Counted from the stretch's first letter, positions 1 to 11,133 are shown. The stretch: DNA of 64,000 bases from Flaccisagitta enflata (GCA_965153355.1 OZ231128.1:19592001-19656000); one strand, 5' to 3'. The notes: generated by a model not told the origin, from the letters alone. Made by a program: numbers and translations.

Positions 1-75
1 AAATTTGTGATCAAATTGAAGAGTTTTTCCTGCTCTAGCTGATGGTTAAAAAAAATTTTGATCAATATTTCCCTA
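1..75. repeat. Dispersed repeat, inverted copy of 18506-18577
   Basis: This AT-rich stretch, with runs such as gatcaaattgaagag and ttttgatcaatatttccc, reappears as its reverse complement at 18506-18577. No coding potential is seen. The two copies bracket the satellite and BEL block. They could be two copies of one dispersed repeat or the edges of a larger unit whose left part lies outside the window. Confidence 0.6.
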
Positions 76-82
76 ACTTTTT

Positions 83-1300
83 AGTCGCGTGCACGCGACT
101 CTATAACCCGCTCTGTCGGTCCGTCGGTCGGTCGGTCCGTTGGTCGGTCTGTCCGTCCGTAACACTTTGCTTTTTTTTGTCGTTTCACGTCATTTTAAGG
201 TATTTTATGTCATTTTAAGTCATTATTAGTCATTTTAAGTCATTTCCAGTCATTTTTAGTCAATTTTAATCACTTATGTCATTTTGTCATTTTTTGTCAT
301 TTTTGTCATTTTTATTTTGAGTCATTTTTTTTTTGTTTTTTTTTTTTTTTTTTTTGTTTTTTTTGCTTTTTTTATTTTTTCGTCATTTATGTTTTTTGGT
401 ATGTTTTGGCCATGTTTTTTGGTATTTTTGGTCATATATGTGATTTCAAGTCTGCTGGTTTCAGTCTGCTGGTTTAAGTCTGCTGGTTTAGGTCTGCTGG
501 TTGAAGTCTGCTGGTTTAAGTCGGCTGGTTTAAGTTGGCTGGTTTAAGTCTATTGGTTTAAGTCTGCTGGTTTAAGTCTATTGGTTTAAGTCTGCTGGTT
601 TAAGTCTGCTGGTTTAAGTCTGCTGGTTAAAGTCTGCTGGTTTAAGTCTGCTGGTTTAGGTCTGCTGGTTTAGGTCTGCTGGTTTAAGTCGCTGGTTTAA
701 GTTTGCTGGTTTAAGTCTGCTGGTTTAAGTCTGCTGGTTAAAGTCTGCTGGTTTGAGTCTGCTGGTTTGAGTCTGCTGGTTTGAGTCTGCTGGTTTAAGT
801 CTGCTGGTTTAAGTCTGCTGGTTTATGTCTGCTGGTTTGAGTCAGCTGGTTTAAGTCTGCTGGTTTGGGACTGGTTTAAGTCTGGTTAAGGTGTGTTTTA
901 AGTGTGGTTTAAGTCTGGTTTAAGTCTGGTTTTAGTCTGGTTTAAGTATGGTTTAAGTCTGGTTTGAGTCTGGTATGAGTCTGGTTTGAGTCTGGTTTAA
1001 GTGTGGTTTGAGTCTGGCTTGAGTCTGGTTTAAGTCTGGTTAAAGTCTGGTTCATGTCTGGTTCATGTCTGATTTATGTCTGGTTTAGGTCTGGTTTAGG
1101 TCTGGTTTAATTCTGGTTTGAGTCTGGTTTGAGTCTGGTTTGTGTTTGGTTTGAGTCTGGTTTGAGTCTGGTTTGAGTAAGGTTTGAGTATGGTTTGGGT
1201 CTGGTTTAAGTCTGATTTTCGATAAAAAGATACAATAAGGAGTCAGGTCAGTCAATTTTTTTTTGTCCTGCACTTGCGACTTATCGGTGTTGGCCTTGTT
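83..1300 (-). mobile_element. Long HPR repeat (Helentron-like, non-autonomous) with three internal arrays
   Basis: One end is the perfect 18-bp palindrome AGTCGCGTGCACGCGACT at 83-100, followed by a tetranucleotide CCGT/CGGT tract. The other end is GGCCTTGTT at about 1292-1300, preceded by GCACTTGCGACT, which repeats the hairpin arm in reverse complement. Inside are three tandem arrays: about 10-11 bp units like CATTTTAAGT (185-290), about 14 bp units like GTCTGCTGGTTTAA (445-860) and about 11 bp units like GTCTGGTTTAA (880-1215). No protein is encoded; the frame open across the array only translates the repeats. An inverted copy with the same order of arrays lies at 36672-38198. Strand follows the Helentron convention, hairpin at the 3' end. 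The class assignment is inference. Confidence 0.7.
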
Positions 1301-1747
1301 TTTAGAGATTGTAGAAACAGGTGCAAAAAATTCGATTTTTTTGCAAATTAGGCAATTTTGGATGTAAAATTTGGCCACTTCCAATTTTAACAAGCCCGAT
1401 CGGGCAAGGATGCGTCCTCTACTGATCTCTTTATAGAAAGAATTCCACGTTTTTTGCATATTGCAGTTCCTATTGTCAATATCGCTTTTCATGGTTAAAA
1501 AATACATCATGCTATGAATATACCTATAAATAAGAAATGCAGCTCCTGTTTGCCGATTAAATAGTTAAATGATATTGAAAAAAAAACCAATTATGTATAT
1601 TGGCAAGACATCAGATCGGTATCAGTATTGACCAATGATTTCAAAGGATTTGATATGTAAAAAACTGAATTCTGGAGGTGGGAGGGATGGGGGCAAGATC
1701 CTAGCAGTGAGAGTGATAGATATAAGGATAGTTGTCCCATAACTCAA
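1301..1747. other. Non-coding interval, no gene seen
   Basis: This AT-rich sequence lies between the long HPR repeat and the satellite. A minus-strand open frame covers 1085-1510, but it runs out of the repeat array and resembles no family I know. No RNA gene was recognised. Confidence 0.5.
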
Positions 1748-3085
1748 GAGATGCGAGGACGCATCTAAAAATGATTGGGAGTGGTGTGGGAGGGATTGAA
1801 TTGATGATGGATTTTTGAAAAAGGGTAACGGAGGGACGGATGGACGGACAGACCCTCTTATAGAGATGCGAGGACGCATCTAAAAATGATTGGGAGTGGT
1901 GTGGGAGGGATTGAATTGATGATGGATTTTTGAAAAAGGGTAACGGAGGGACGGATGGACGGACAGACCCTCTTATAGAGATGCGAGGACGCATCTAAAA
2001 ATGATTGGGAGTGGTGTGGGAGGGATTGAATTGATGATTGATGGATTTTTGAAAAAGGGTAACGGAGGGACGGATGGACGGACAGACCCTCTTATAGAGA
2101 TGCGAGGACGCATCTAAAAATGATTGGGAGTGGTGTGGGAGGGATTGAATTGATGATTGATGGATTTTTGAAAAAGGGTAACGGAGGGACGGACGGACGG
2201 ACAGACCCTCTTATAGAGATGCGAGGACGCATCTAAAAATGATTGGGAGTGGTGTGGGAGGGATTGAATTGATGATTGATGGATTTTTGAAAAAGGGTAA
2301 CGGAGGGACGGACGGACGGACAGACCCTCTTATAGAGATGCGAGGACGCATCTAAAAATGATTGGGAGTGGTTTGGGAGGGCTTGTATTGGTGATTGAAG
2401 GATTTTTGAAAAAGGGTAACGGAGGGACGGACGGACGGACAGACCCTCTTATAGAGATGCGAGGACGCATCTAAAAATGATTGGGAGTGGTTTGGGAGGG
2501 CTTGTATTGGTGATTGAAGGATTTTTGAAAAAGGGTAACGGAGGGACGGACGGACGGACAGACCCTCTTATAGAGATGCGAGGACGCATCTAAAAATGAT
2601 TGGGAGTGGTTTGGGAGGGCTTGTATTGGTGATTGAAGGATTTTTGAAAAAGGGTAACGGAGGGACGGACGGACGGACAGACCCTCTTATAGAGATGCGA
2701 GGACGCATCTAAAAATGATTGGGAGTGGTTTGGGAGGGCTTGTATTGGTGATTGAAGGATTTTTGAAAAAGGGTAACGGAGGGACGGACGGACGGACAGA
2801 CCCTCTTATAGAGATGCGAGGACGCATCTAAAAATGATTGGGAGTGGTTTGGGAGGGCTTGTATTGGTGATTGAAGGATTTTTGAAAAAGGGTAACGGAG
2901 GGACGGACAGGACCTGGACAGACCCTCTTATAGAGATGCGAGGACGCATCTAAAAATGATTGGGAGTGGTTTGGGAGGGCTTGTATTGGTGATTGAAGGA
3001 TTTTTGAAAAAGGGTAACGGAGGGACGGACGGACGGACAGACCTTCTTATAGAGATGCGAGGACGCATCTAAAAATGATTGGGAG
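1748..3085. repeat. Satellite array, left arm (~115-120 bp units)
   Basis: About eleven head-to-tail units are present. Each contains a hairpin GATGCGAGGACGCATC, then CTAAAAATGATTGGGAG, a TTTTTGAAAAAGGGTAACGG block, a GGACGGACGGACAGACC tract and CTCTTATAGA. Three variants form local blocks: short units lacking four bases (from about 1750), units with GATTGATGG (about 2000-2340), and units reading GCTTGTATTGGTGATTGAAGG (about 2361-3058). Such blocks suggest local expansion. The array ends inside a unit at the BEL target duplication GGGAG (3081-3085) and resumes at 16327. Open frames across it only translate the repeat. Confidence 0.93.
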
Positions 3086-3999
3086 TGGTTGAGTATAAAT
3101 TACGCCCACGAGTTTCAACTGGCACTGTCCATGAGCGTCTATCTGACTGACGACTTGTGGTGAAAGAAGTTGGCCGATTGGAAAATAGGAAGGCGATCGT
3201 CTCGTTTATTCCATAAAAATTTCAACAACTGAAGAGAGGGGGAAAAATGAAAGGGAAAGTGGGCGTTAATTGTGATCAGCAAACGCAAAAGATAACATGA
3301 AATCGAGATAGGACACAATAAAGGACAGAAACAGCACATGACAACATGTTCATCTTCTTCAGAGCCCATGCCACCTGATAATACCTGCCCCTGCCCCGGC
3401 CCATCCCATTAAATTCATCCATATCATCCCTATAGCAAGCTGATCGGGCAAGCGATAAAAACCATACTAAAATCCGGCGATAAAAATGCAAAAGAGCAAA
3501 AGACAAAATAACAGACCGAAAACAAGATAAAAAAAAACAACGTTAATAAAAGCAAAGACGCATCTATAAAACTTACTTTTAGGCCCACTTTCGTTGGTTT
3601 CAACCCACAGTCTGTCGAAGTCAAATTAACGTTAATTGTCCGTTCATAAGTTTATCTGCAATAAAAAGATGAGAGATTATTGAAATTAGTGAATTCCAAG
3701 GGCGCATTCAAACGATCACGAAAATCAATCAATCACCTTAAGAAGCAATGCCGTAAATAAATAAAATCAATCAATCCAAAAATTGGACGCGAAAGACGAG
3801 TTACGTATGTTCGCCTAAATAATAAAACAAATGGCACAAAATACAAGGCGCAACCATATGGTTACCCATCTAGCGTTCAATATAAATGGCGAAACAAAAG
3901 ACGCGGGCATTGAATAATCGAGAAAGAGAAAAAGCCAAAAGCACGCAAAAGAGACAAAGCACACATACCTAAGAAACGGACAGACATACATTTCTAACA
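3086..3999 (-). repeat. 3' LTR of the BEL/Pao element
   Basis: Matches 15413-16326 along its whole length with scattered substitutions and small indels, for example an extra A or G in homopolymers and a different AATC-repeat segment near 3730. In element orientation it starts TGTTAGAAATG and ends in a version of CAACA, obeying the TG...CA rule at the copy near 15413. Plus-strand edge sequences are TGGTTGAGTATAAATT here and TGTTGAAATATAAATT in the other copy. The modest divergence implies an insertion that is not brand new. Confidence 0.92.
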
Positions 4000-4018
4000 T
4001 TCTGCCCCATTTTTGGAG
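4000..4018 (-). promoter_or_regulatory. Polypurine tract of the BEL element
   Basis: On the minus strand, aaaaatggggcagaa directly abuts the 3' LTR start TGTTAG. A purine-rich tract at this place primes plus-strand DNA synthesis in LTR retroelements. Only the position and composition support the call. Confidence 0.6.
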
Positions 4019-4029
4019 TTTCAATTTCA

Positions 4030-5836
4030 AAATCCGACATCTAGTTTCAGTCCAGGAAACCCTACTAAAAAACCGATACTACCTTCCTTAAAAAAAATTT
4101 ACATAGATACAGCCCCCGCCCCTCCCCCCCCACACACCTCTTACATCCCCCACCTAACTATCAACAGATCGACGACTGCACGAATGATGATTCCCGTCCG
4201 GAAAGGATCCACCACCAGCAAATTTCAACGATCAACGATGACGCGGATGGAGGCGAGGCGGCGGCGAGGAGGTTGAGGCGCCCGTTCTTGAAAGTTAAAG
4301 GGAAGGGGAAGAAACGGAGCTTGGAGCACTCCAAGCCTGGGATTTGACTTGAGTGGAAAATAATAAGTGGGGGCATACTACTAATACATGTCATACGAAA
4401 GTATTCGTAATAATGACTAAAAAGACCATGTCTAAAACAAACACAACAAAATGTACATGTTCCAAAGAACCAAACAAAACAAGACAAAATTAAATAAATT
4501 ACTAACTATATAATAAAAACGAATCTGTTAAATAAAAGAAAAATTAAAAAGTAGAAAGCATCATGGAACGACCACATCACCTGCGCCTTCTCCATTACAG
4601 AGACGAGCGGGTCATTCCGGCTCCAACATCTCGTCAACTCGTGGGCGAAAGGCGATGAACGATGTCGTCAACGGCGACCGCATCGAAAGGCGCAGGTGGT
4701 GCGGCCGTCTGAGAATGAATCCTCCCGAAGGGAAAGAAAAAAGAAAAGAAAAGGAGGCAGGGCAGATTGATTAGTAAAGTTCTTATCGTACCTGAATTCC
4801 ATTTACAAAAACTCATCAGCACTCCAAACCATGATACTTACGCGGGCGTTCCGCTGAGCCCGGGCGGGGCGTCATTCCCACGCCCCGGTGGCGCCCACGA
4901 CCCAGCGGCCTGTCCACCGATGGGATGAGGATGTGATGGTGGAATACGATCCTCGGCGAAGGCCATGACCGCTCTCCACGCCATGTTGCAAATTAGTGAA
5001 CCAGGTGAACAGCAACTGGGCGTGGCACCAATCAGGGGTGCAGCTGAGTTACAATTTTCCAGGCCTGGTTAAGTTTTCTTATTCCCAGGCTTGGGAGCGT
5101 CTTTTTGCGACAGGATCTGCTGACAGCACCACCGCAGGAGAAGACGCAGGAGGTGGAGATGCTGCATCGCAATTCGGCGCATGTCGAAATTTAGGACGCA
5201 CAGCGGACGCAGTTTTGAAGTAAACGGCCACAGCCGCCTTTGCGCGTTCCTCCGCTTCCTCTTTCTTCTTAGCCTTCATCGCACAGGCCTACTTCTCCTT
5301 TTCAAGCTGCTTCTCAGTTCCACGACTCACTTGTGCCTTGACCACCTCTCATTGTCCACATGGCCATTGCTGCTCGACGAACATCGTCTCTCTCCTTTTG
5401 GATGTTGCGATGAATCCTCTCGTCTAAGACTTGTCGAGCCGCTTCTACTCGTTGACGCGGGGGAAGCGACGCGAAGAAGTCTTTTGGAAGCCTTGATGCT
5501 AAATTCTTCACCACCCCCAATGGAGCATTTGAGGTGAGTAAAGAGGCTTCTCGTAGCAATGACTCGACGTCTTAGATGTGGTGTCCATGCGCAGGATCAA
5601 AGGCTGGATCCGACGGGGGAGGCGGGTTCTGCACTTACTGCAGACCTTGGGCAGACTCGGTTTGCTGACGAGGCGCTACACCAGCTTTAACAGATATGAA
5701 GCACGCCAACTAGTTCGCTTCCTACCGCTGCTTTTGATGGCTGCGAGAGTGAAAGGCAGCTCCCGTCTACTGACCAGAGACTTGAGGTTTCAACAGCGGA
5801 CGCGGCACATAAGTAAGACCTCCCTTAGTTGCTGCT
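4030..5836 (-). other. BEL 3' region: short GC-rich ORFs between accessory ORF and LTR
   Basis: The region mixes AT-rich stretches with GC-rich, coding-like islands on the minus strand. One reads from an ATG at about 4985 for 48 codons and runs into CGTAAGTATC, which looks like a splice donor. Another ends at about 4634 after a TTCTCAG acceptor-like motif. Two further islands lie at 5559-5314 (81 residues, helical and charged) and 5279-5079. No domain is recognisable, and no transmembrane or signal segment suggests an envelope protein. They may be exons of a spliced accessory gene or fragments of the ORF upstream; this is inference. Confidence 0.35.
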
Positions 5837-7161
5837 TTATGCCTTCTTCCAGCTCTCTTGGTCTTCTTCCCTTTGCTGCCGCTGCCCGAAGCCTGATTCA
5901 GCTTCTGGGTTGCTGCCAACGTTGCCGTCAGCAGACAGCAGAAGCTTCTCCTTGGCCTTTGGGGCGGTACTGCTGCAGGGGGCGCGCCTGGAAGCGCTTG
6001 AAGGGGCACTTTGCTTTTGGAATTTGTACTTTTTCATTGACTCGGCACGTTGCGTTTGTGGAGTCTTTCCCCGACGTGATCTCTTCGACTGTTGTGAGGG
6101 AGTGACGTCACGAGGACCCTGTTGCTGCTGATTTGGGGGATGAACCAATCCAGGGCGCGATTGACGACTTCCTGATGCTGTAGAGTGAATTGCCGCTGAT
6201 GTAGCTGCGGCTGCGTCGAGCACAAATACCGCTGGTGGAGTTGCGGAAGCGTCGACGGAAGTTGCTGCAGATGAATTTGCAGTTGCATCAGGAGGCTTCG
6301 GAGCCGCATTCTTCCTCTTCGTCGCCTGGACCATGCGACGAACCTCCTTATCATGCTCCCTCCTTCTTTTGTTACTTTGGATTTTGCGCTCCAGAGTCTC
6401 CGAGCCAAGCTCTGTTTGATTAGCCGATGAGCGCATGAGAGTTTGTTTGTTGCAGCATACTGAAAGTTTTTCAAACTCTTTGAAGAGGAGAGATACTTCG
6501 ACGTCCGGACTGATGATACGATACCACCAACGCGCCTGCATCCGTTGGTGTTTCTCTTCCGGCGTCGCAGTGTCCACTTCCGGGTCAATGTCTTTCTCCA
6601 CCGCCTCCCCGTTCACTAACGCCTCCTCCTCTGTCTCCATCCCCTCCTCCTCCACTCTTGCTCCATCATTGACCGATCTCTCTCTCTCTTCGCCCCCGCT
6701 GCGTTGACGTGCAGCTGCAGACGCTTGATCACGAGACGCTGGGCGACCGAAATCAAGGCAGAATTGGCGAGGCGATGGGGGCAAATCCGATGATGATGAC
6801 GCCGCCGCAGAAGTGGTGGATAAGTCCGTCGGCGGCCGATTGATCGAGATCCGCCTCGAACCTCCATCTTTGATGACCACCAATGGAGGAAGCGACGCGG
6901 GATCAACGGCGTTGGATGGCTGTTGACGATTTACCAACGCATCATCTTGTTGACGCTTTTTATTCGCCATTTTGCGTCTACGACGGAACGAAGGTCGCCA
7001 TTGAAGGCTGCCAACGCGACAGCCTCCTCCTCCGCCCCGAACGACGTCGTGGATGCAGATCCTTCTCGAGTCGAGCCGTCGTTGAAGAGTCGATGAAGAT
7101 CCAAGGATCCGTACGACGTCGACACGTCGGCTTCTGCCTCGAGACGCTGCTGACGGGACAT
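5837..7161 (-). CDS. Accessory ORF of the BEL element, downstream of integrase (unknown function)
   Basis: Two overlapping minus-strand frames, 7161-6931 and 6970-5837, look like one ORF broken by a frame change near 6960. The first begins MSRQQRLEAEAD after an AAGATG context and gives about 77 residues; the second gives 377 residues beginning MANKKRQQDD. The product is rich in Ser, Ala, Gln, Arg and Lys and mostly low-complexity. A central ordered part near 6560-6400 contains RWWYRIISPD and a Lys/Arg-rich helix. It sits where an env gene would be in an errantivirus-like element, yet I see no signal peptide, membrane anchor or furin-like site, so it is not an obvious envelope gene. I do not recognise the family. 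Length and a maintained frame suggest a real gene. Confidence 0.5.
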
Positions 7162-7511
7162 CTTGACTCCGACGAGCGACTTCAAGATGCGAACTGACTT
7201 CGTAGATGGAATGACGTCGTCAGCGGAAGCTTTGAAATGTTCGTATTGAGAACTGATAATGGTAAGAACGGATTTTGGCACAATAATATGTACATATAGA
7301 CAGAGCGAATGAATCAGTGTTTGATGTGTAAGTGGAAATGGACAACATAATTGACAAGAGGAAAGATGAAAGCATGGATAATCAGAACCAAATATGAATA
7401 ATAACAACTCTTTGTAAATATAACAAGTCAGAGTCTCAATCACTCATATCTATAGTTACTAATGGACAGGCCCATGCGCCTTTTTCTCTCTCTCTCAAAA
7501 CTTAGCGTTTT

Positions 7512-9173
7512 TTATGAGTCCAATTCCAGCCGCACGAGCTTCGTGCGGTCTTTCGTCACGATCTTTCCATCTTGGCGCCGGATGTGAGCCCTCCGGACAT
7601 GGGCTGACGATCCCTCGACGCCCATGACACGTCCTAAACTCCAATTGTGACGAGGCAGCGTTTCGTCCATGACGATGACCATGTCATCCACCGCAAAGTC
7701 TTTCTCGGATCTCGACCATTTGCTTCGCGCGTGAAGAAGCGACAAATATTCGACCCTCCACGATTTCCAAAATGCATCCACACGCGATTGCGCACGCCTC
7801 CATTGAATCTTCGCAGAGTCGGCGTCAGAGTTGACGCCTTGTTGCACCAGATCCAGAGGGGCGTGACCGGATGTCGATGGATTGAGGATATGATTCGGTG
7901 TGAGGGCCTCAGAGTCATTTGGATCATCGCTGAGCGCTGTTAGAGGACGACGATTGAGAATTCCTTCAACTTCGACAACGGCAGTGTTGAAGGCGTCGAC
8001 GTGGAGGATGGCGCCAGTCGAGATGGAAGCAAGATGGCGCTTAAAGAGAGCGACGATTCTCTCCCACACCCCTCCATAGTGGGGTGTTCTCGGCGTGATG
8101 AAATCCCACCGAAGGCCGCGCCGCTGCAATTCGGGAGTTGACGAGCGGTTCCAAGCTTCCATCTCCTTCTTGAGGATATTATTGGCGCCTACTAGATTCG
8201 TCCCGCAATCTGATGTGAAACGGCGGATTCCTGGGCGCCTTGCTGCAAAGCGGATGATTGCATTTACCATCGCATAGCTGACATGTTGAAGAGCAATTCC
8301 ACATGGACGGCGCGTGACACGAAACAGGTGAACACTGCGATCCACACCTTGTGATCAGCACGCCGTTCATCTTAACTATGAAATGCCCCATGACATCCAA
8401 TCCAGTCTCTGCAAAGACAGGCGCAGGATTGACGCGATTTGATGGAAGATTGGCCATTTGCTGATTTGCGTTCTTTTTAAAGTTCTTCTGGCATCTGAAG
8501 CACGTGTTGACGACGCTCTTGACAGCCTGAAGACCTTTTGTAATCCACACAAATTGGCGTAATTGGCACAATGTATGCTTTGCACCCGCGTGAAAATCAT
8601 TGTGATGATAATGTGAATCAATGATTTCACATTCTCGTCTTTTAGCGGCAGGATGAAGGGAAATTTGGCGTCATGTGCGATGTCGGCGTTTTGTCGACTG
8701 CCGCGAATGATACCGTCGTAAATCGTGAAAGGATTCAATTTCCGCATCTCTTTATTTTTTATGATGAAGTCATGACGGCTTTCTGGTTTAAAGACTTTTC
8801 CCAACTCCAATTGTTCGAAGACGTCTGAATAATGATGCCGCTGCATTGACTTGACGAGCTGTTTGCGCGCCTCCTCCAAAACGTCTTGCGTCACTTCCGG
8901 TTTAGGAAGGATCCTGCTGCTCGTGTCTTCGCCTTGGATGCGCTCTCCACCTTTTTTGACTGCGATAAGAACCATGCCGATGATCATAGTGCATCCATTT
9001 TCCCCGAGAAGCTGCTGCAAGAAGTATCGCGTCAGCCACTTGTTTCTTTTCACTTTCAGCCACATACAATGCGGCGACTTGTGCAGAAATAGGGCACGTC
9101 GCGATGTTCGTCTTTGGCCATTGATCTTCAGGGAAGACGCAAAAATGCAGGACCGTGATGGAATTGACGCCAT
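7512..9173 (-). pseudogene. BEL/Pao integrase, frame-broken
   Basis: The integrase reads through three minus-strand frames: 9173-8376, 8571-8179 and 8345-7512. The first carries the pre-integrase region and ends within the His part of the HHCC zinc module; the second has CFRCQKN, the Cys part, and the segment ETGLDVMGHF that opens the core. The third has TSDCGTNLVGANN with a catalytic Asp, GGVWERIV, and the ILNRRPLTALSDDP stretch around the catalytic Glu. Last comes the BEL C-terminal domain with ARSKW and a closing VRL segment. Frame changes near 8600 and 8350 break the gene as assembled. It would insert the cDNA copy into host DNA. Confidence 0.85.
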
Positions 9174-9175
9174 TT

Positions 9176-10666
9176 TTAAGCTTCATGGGCCTGGATGCCT
9201 CTGCTGCAGTGGTCCGCCGGGTTGTTTGACGAATCAACCCAGCGCCACTGTTGAGGATCAGACCCGCTATGGATCTTGGAGAGACGATTGGCGAAAAATA
9301 CAGGCCTCGGTTTCGCCAGATTGTAAATCATCTTCAGTGCAGATTCAGAATCGGACCAAAATCTGACGACAAGATTGTCCAATTCGATGGTCCTTCCGAC
9401 GAAGCGTTTGAGCTGCACTGCTTTTTCTGCGGATACAATCTCGACGCGTGGAACGCTGTTGTGATGAGAAGCACGTTTGGGATTAAGTGGAATGACGTGG
9501 GACTTGGAGGCGATGAACGAAATGTGAACATCTCCATCTCGATTGACTTGACGTCGATATGCGACTGCTCCATATCCGCCTTTTGGAGCCGCATCGCAAA
9601 AGATCTCAATTGTTATTTCCGCAATGTCACTATTGTCGACGCCGCCATTCCACCAGCGTTCAATTCGGTATTGTTGTAGAAGAGGCCAAGATGAAGTGTA
9701 GCGGAAGAAGGATTCCTCGACGCTCTCTTCCAAGGGCGAATCCCATCCCACTTCCTGTGGACGACAGAGTTGAAGATGTCGTCTGCCGATGTATGCGCTT
9801 GGGCTCCAAAATCCCAATGGATCATAAAGTTTAGCTTGCATGGAGACCAATTGACGAGGTGTTTTTGCTCTAAGAGTTTTGAATTCCTCGTCGCAGATGA
9901 AGATGAAGACGTCTTCCGCCGGAAGCCATGAGACGCCCAACACCTTCGTCGGCGCATCATCTTGCTTATCTGAGATGGGAATTGGCACGTTCGGATCTCC
10001 ATCCATCAATTGCCGCGCATTACTTTTCCACTTCACAAGATCCATCCCGCCTTCAGCCATCGCCGCCACTGCATCCACCTTCAACTGCAGTGCTTCGTCG
10101 ACCGAATCCCCACCCCACTTCGTGTCGACGTAGGCTTGGCGAATAAGATCGTAGACGTTGTAGGGATATTTGGGCCGGATTACTTCAGCATGCTTTCTGA
10201 CGGTGAAAGACGTGACGAATGAGCTGGATTGGCTGCCGAAGACATGTGATAAGAACAGATTCAAAATGGCTTCTCGTAGAGTACGGTCTTTGAACCAAAA
10301 GAATCTGAACAGATCAGCGTCGTCAGGATGGACGCGGATCTGGTGGAAGAACGCCTTTATATCACACATAAAGGCGATCTTCCACTGACGAAAACGCATG
10401 AGGATGTCCATCAGCTGTTCATTAAGTTTGGACCTCCGGCGAGGCAAATCATTGAGTGAGATCCGTCGGTCGCCGCACGCGCATCGTGACATCACGGCGC
10501 GTTTTCCGCGCAATTCAACAATATGAAGCGGCAAGTACCAGCGCGGCTTCTCAATGCCGTCGTCGTCGTCGACGTTGTCAATCTCAATCGCCACTCCCGT
10601 CTCGTAAAACTTCTCGATTTCACGGAAGACTCTTTCTTTGAAGGCTGGATCACGCTTGAGGCTCAA
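9176..10666 (-). CDS. BEL/Pao reverse transcriptase and RNase H
   Basis: A 496-residue open frame. Near the start, RWYLPLHIV and SLNDLP are BEL RT fingers motifs. MCDIKAFFHQIRVHP supplies the first catalytic Asp, followed by LFRFFWF. The usual YVDD box reads AYVDTKWGGDSVDEAL (about 10121-10135), so the second Asp of the pair is Thr as assembled. The RNase H part contains IFCDAAPKGGYGAVAY and RFWSDSESALKMI, with catalytic acidic residues. The reading start is arbitrary because the gene is normally expressed as a Gag-Pol polyprotein; it abuts the leader at 10663. Confidence 0.88.
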   Translation of the reverse strand: MSLKRDPAFKERVFREIEKFYETGVAIEIDNVDDDDGIEKPRWYLPLHIVELRGKRAVMSRCACGDRRISLNDLPRRRSKLNEQLMDILMRFRQWKIAFMCDIKAFFHQIRVHPDDADLFRFFWFKDRTLREAILNLFLSHVFGSQSSSFVTSFTVRKHAEVIRPKYPYNVYDLIRQAYVDTKWGGDSVDEALQLKVDAVAAMAEGGMDLVKWKSNARQLMDGDPNVPIPISDKQDDAPTKVLGVSWLPAEDVFIFICDEEFKTLRAKTPRQLVSMQAKLYDPLGFWSPSAYIGRRHLQLCRPQEVGWDSPLEESVEESFFRYTSSWPLLQQYRIERWWNGGVDNSDIAEITIEIFCDAAPKGGYGAVAYRRQVNRDGDVHISFIASKSHVIPLNPKRASHHNSVPRVEIVSAEKAVQLKRFVGRTIELDNLVVRFWSDSESALKMIYNLAKPRPVFFANRLSKIHSGSDPQQWRWVDSSNNPADHCSRGIQAHEA

Positions 10667-11133
10667 CGTTGGTTGCCAGTCGCTTCATCGCAGTCGGTCG
10701 TGATTTCACTCTTCTCAGGAATCTCCATGATTTTTTCGTGATGAAATTTCCATGTGACGGGAGCAAAGTACTTTTTCACAATTGGGCAAAAATATGTCTT
10801 TTCCTCTAACGTTTTGCACGCTCTGACATTTTCAAGGGAATCACCCATCTCCTCTTGCGAGACGATTGATGATGCAAAGTCATGGTAGAAGATGCGGTCA
10901 ATGTTGCTGTTGAGGACGCGATTGTCGAGGATGCGATCGATGTTATCGTTGAGGACGCGGTCATCCGTCGCGATAGCGTTGATCGACGCAATATCTCGTC
11001 CTCTCTTGCCCGTTTTTCCACATACAGTCCAACCGAATAGACATCTGAAGCAAGTCAAAGATCCTGAAGGCCCTCGACGGATTTCTTGAGCGACGGCGGC
11101 ATCCGCATGCGCCGCTCCGATGATCATCATCAC
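10663..11133 (-). CDS. Protease-RT linker of BEL pol
   Basis: This open frame starts with a segment like IIGAAHADAA...EIRRGPSG and then FGWTVCGK, matching the conserved BEL region between protease and RT (typically IGxDH ... LGWxxxG). The part around 10890-11000 contains imperfect tandem repeats of a motif like RVLNDNIDRIL, matching repeats of GAGGACGCGATT-type DNA. It ends where the RT frame opens at 10666, so a frame change joins them. It has no catalytic role of its own. Confidence 0.7.
   Translation of the reverse strand: MMMIIGAAHADAAVAQEIRRGPSGSLTCFRCLFGWTVCGKTGKRGRDIASINAIATDDRVLNDNIDRILDNRVLNSNIDRIFYHDFASSIVSQEEMGDSLENVRACKTLEEKTYFCPIVKKYFAPVTWKFHHEKIMEIPEKSEITTDCDEATGNQR

Noticed and set aside
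1622-1994. Minus-strand frames repeating MRPRISIRGSVRPSVPP
   Set aside because: They translate the satellite unit; the same text recurs at 16856-17433.
83-3085. Regular repeats as a possible CRISPR array
   Set aside because: Units are contiguous without unique spacers, and the DNA is eukaryotic.
5837-7161. Accessory BEL ORF as a retroviral env gene
   Set aside because: No signal peptide, transmembrane helix, cleavage site or cysteine pattern was seen.
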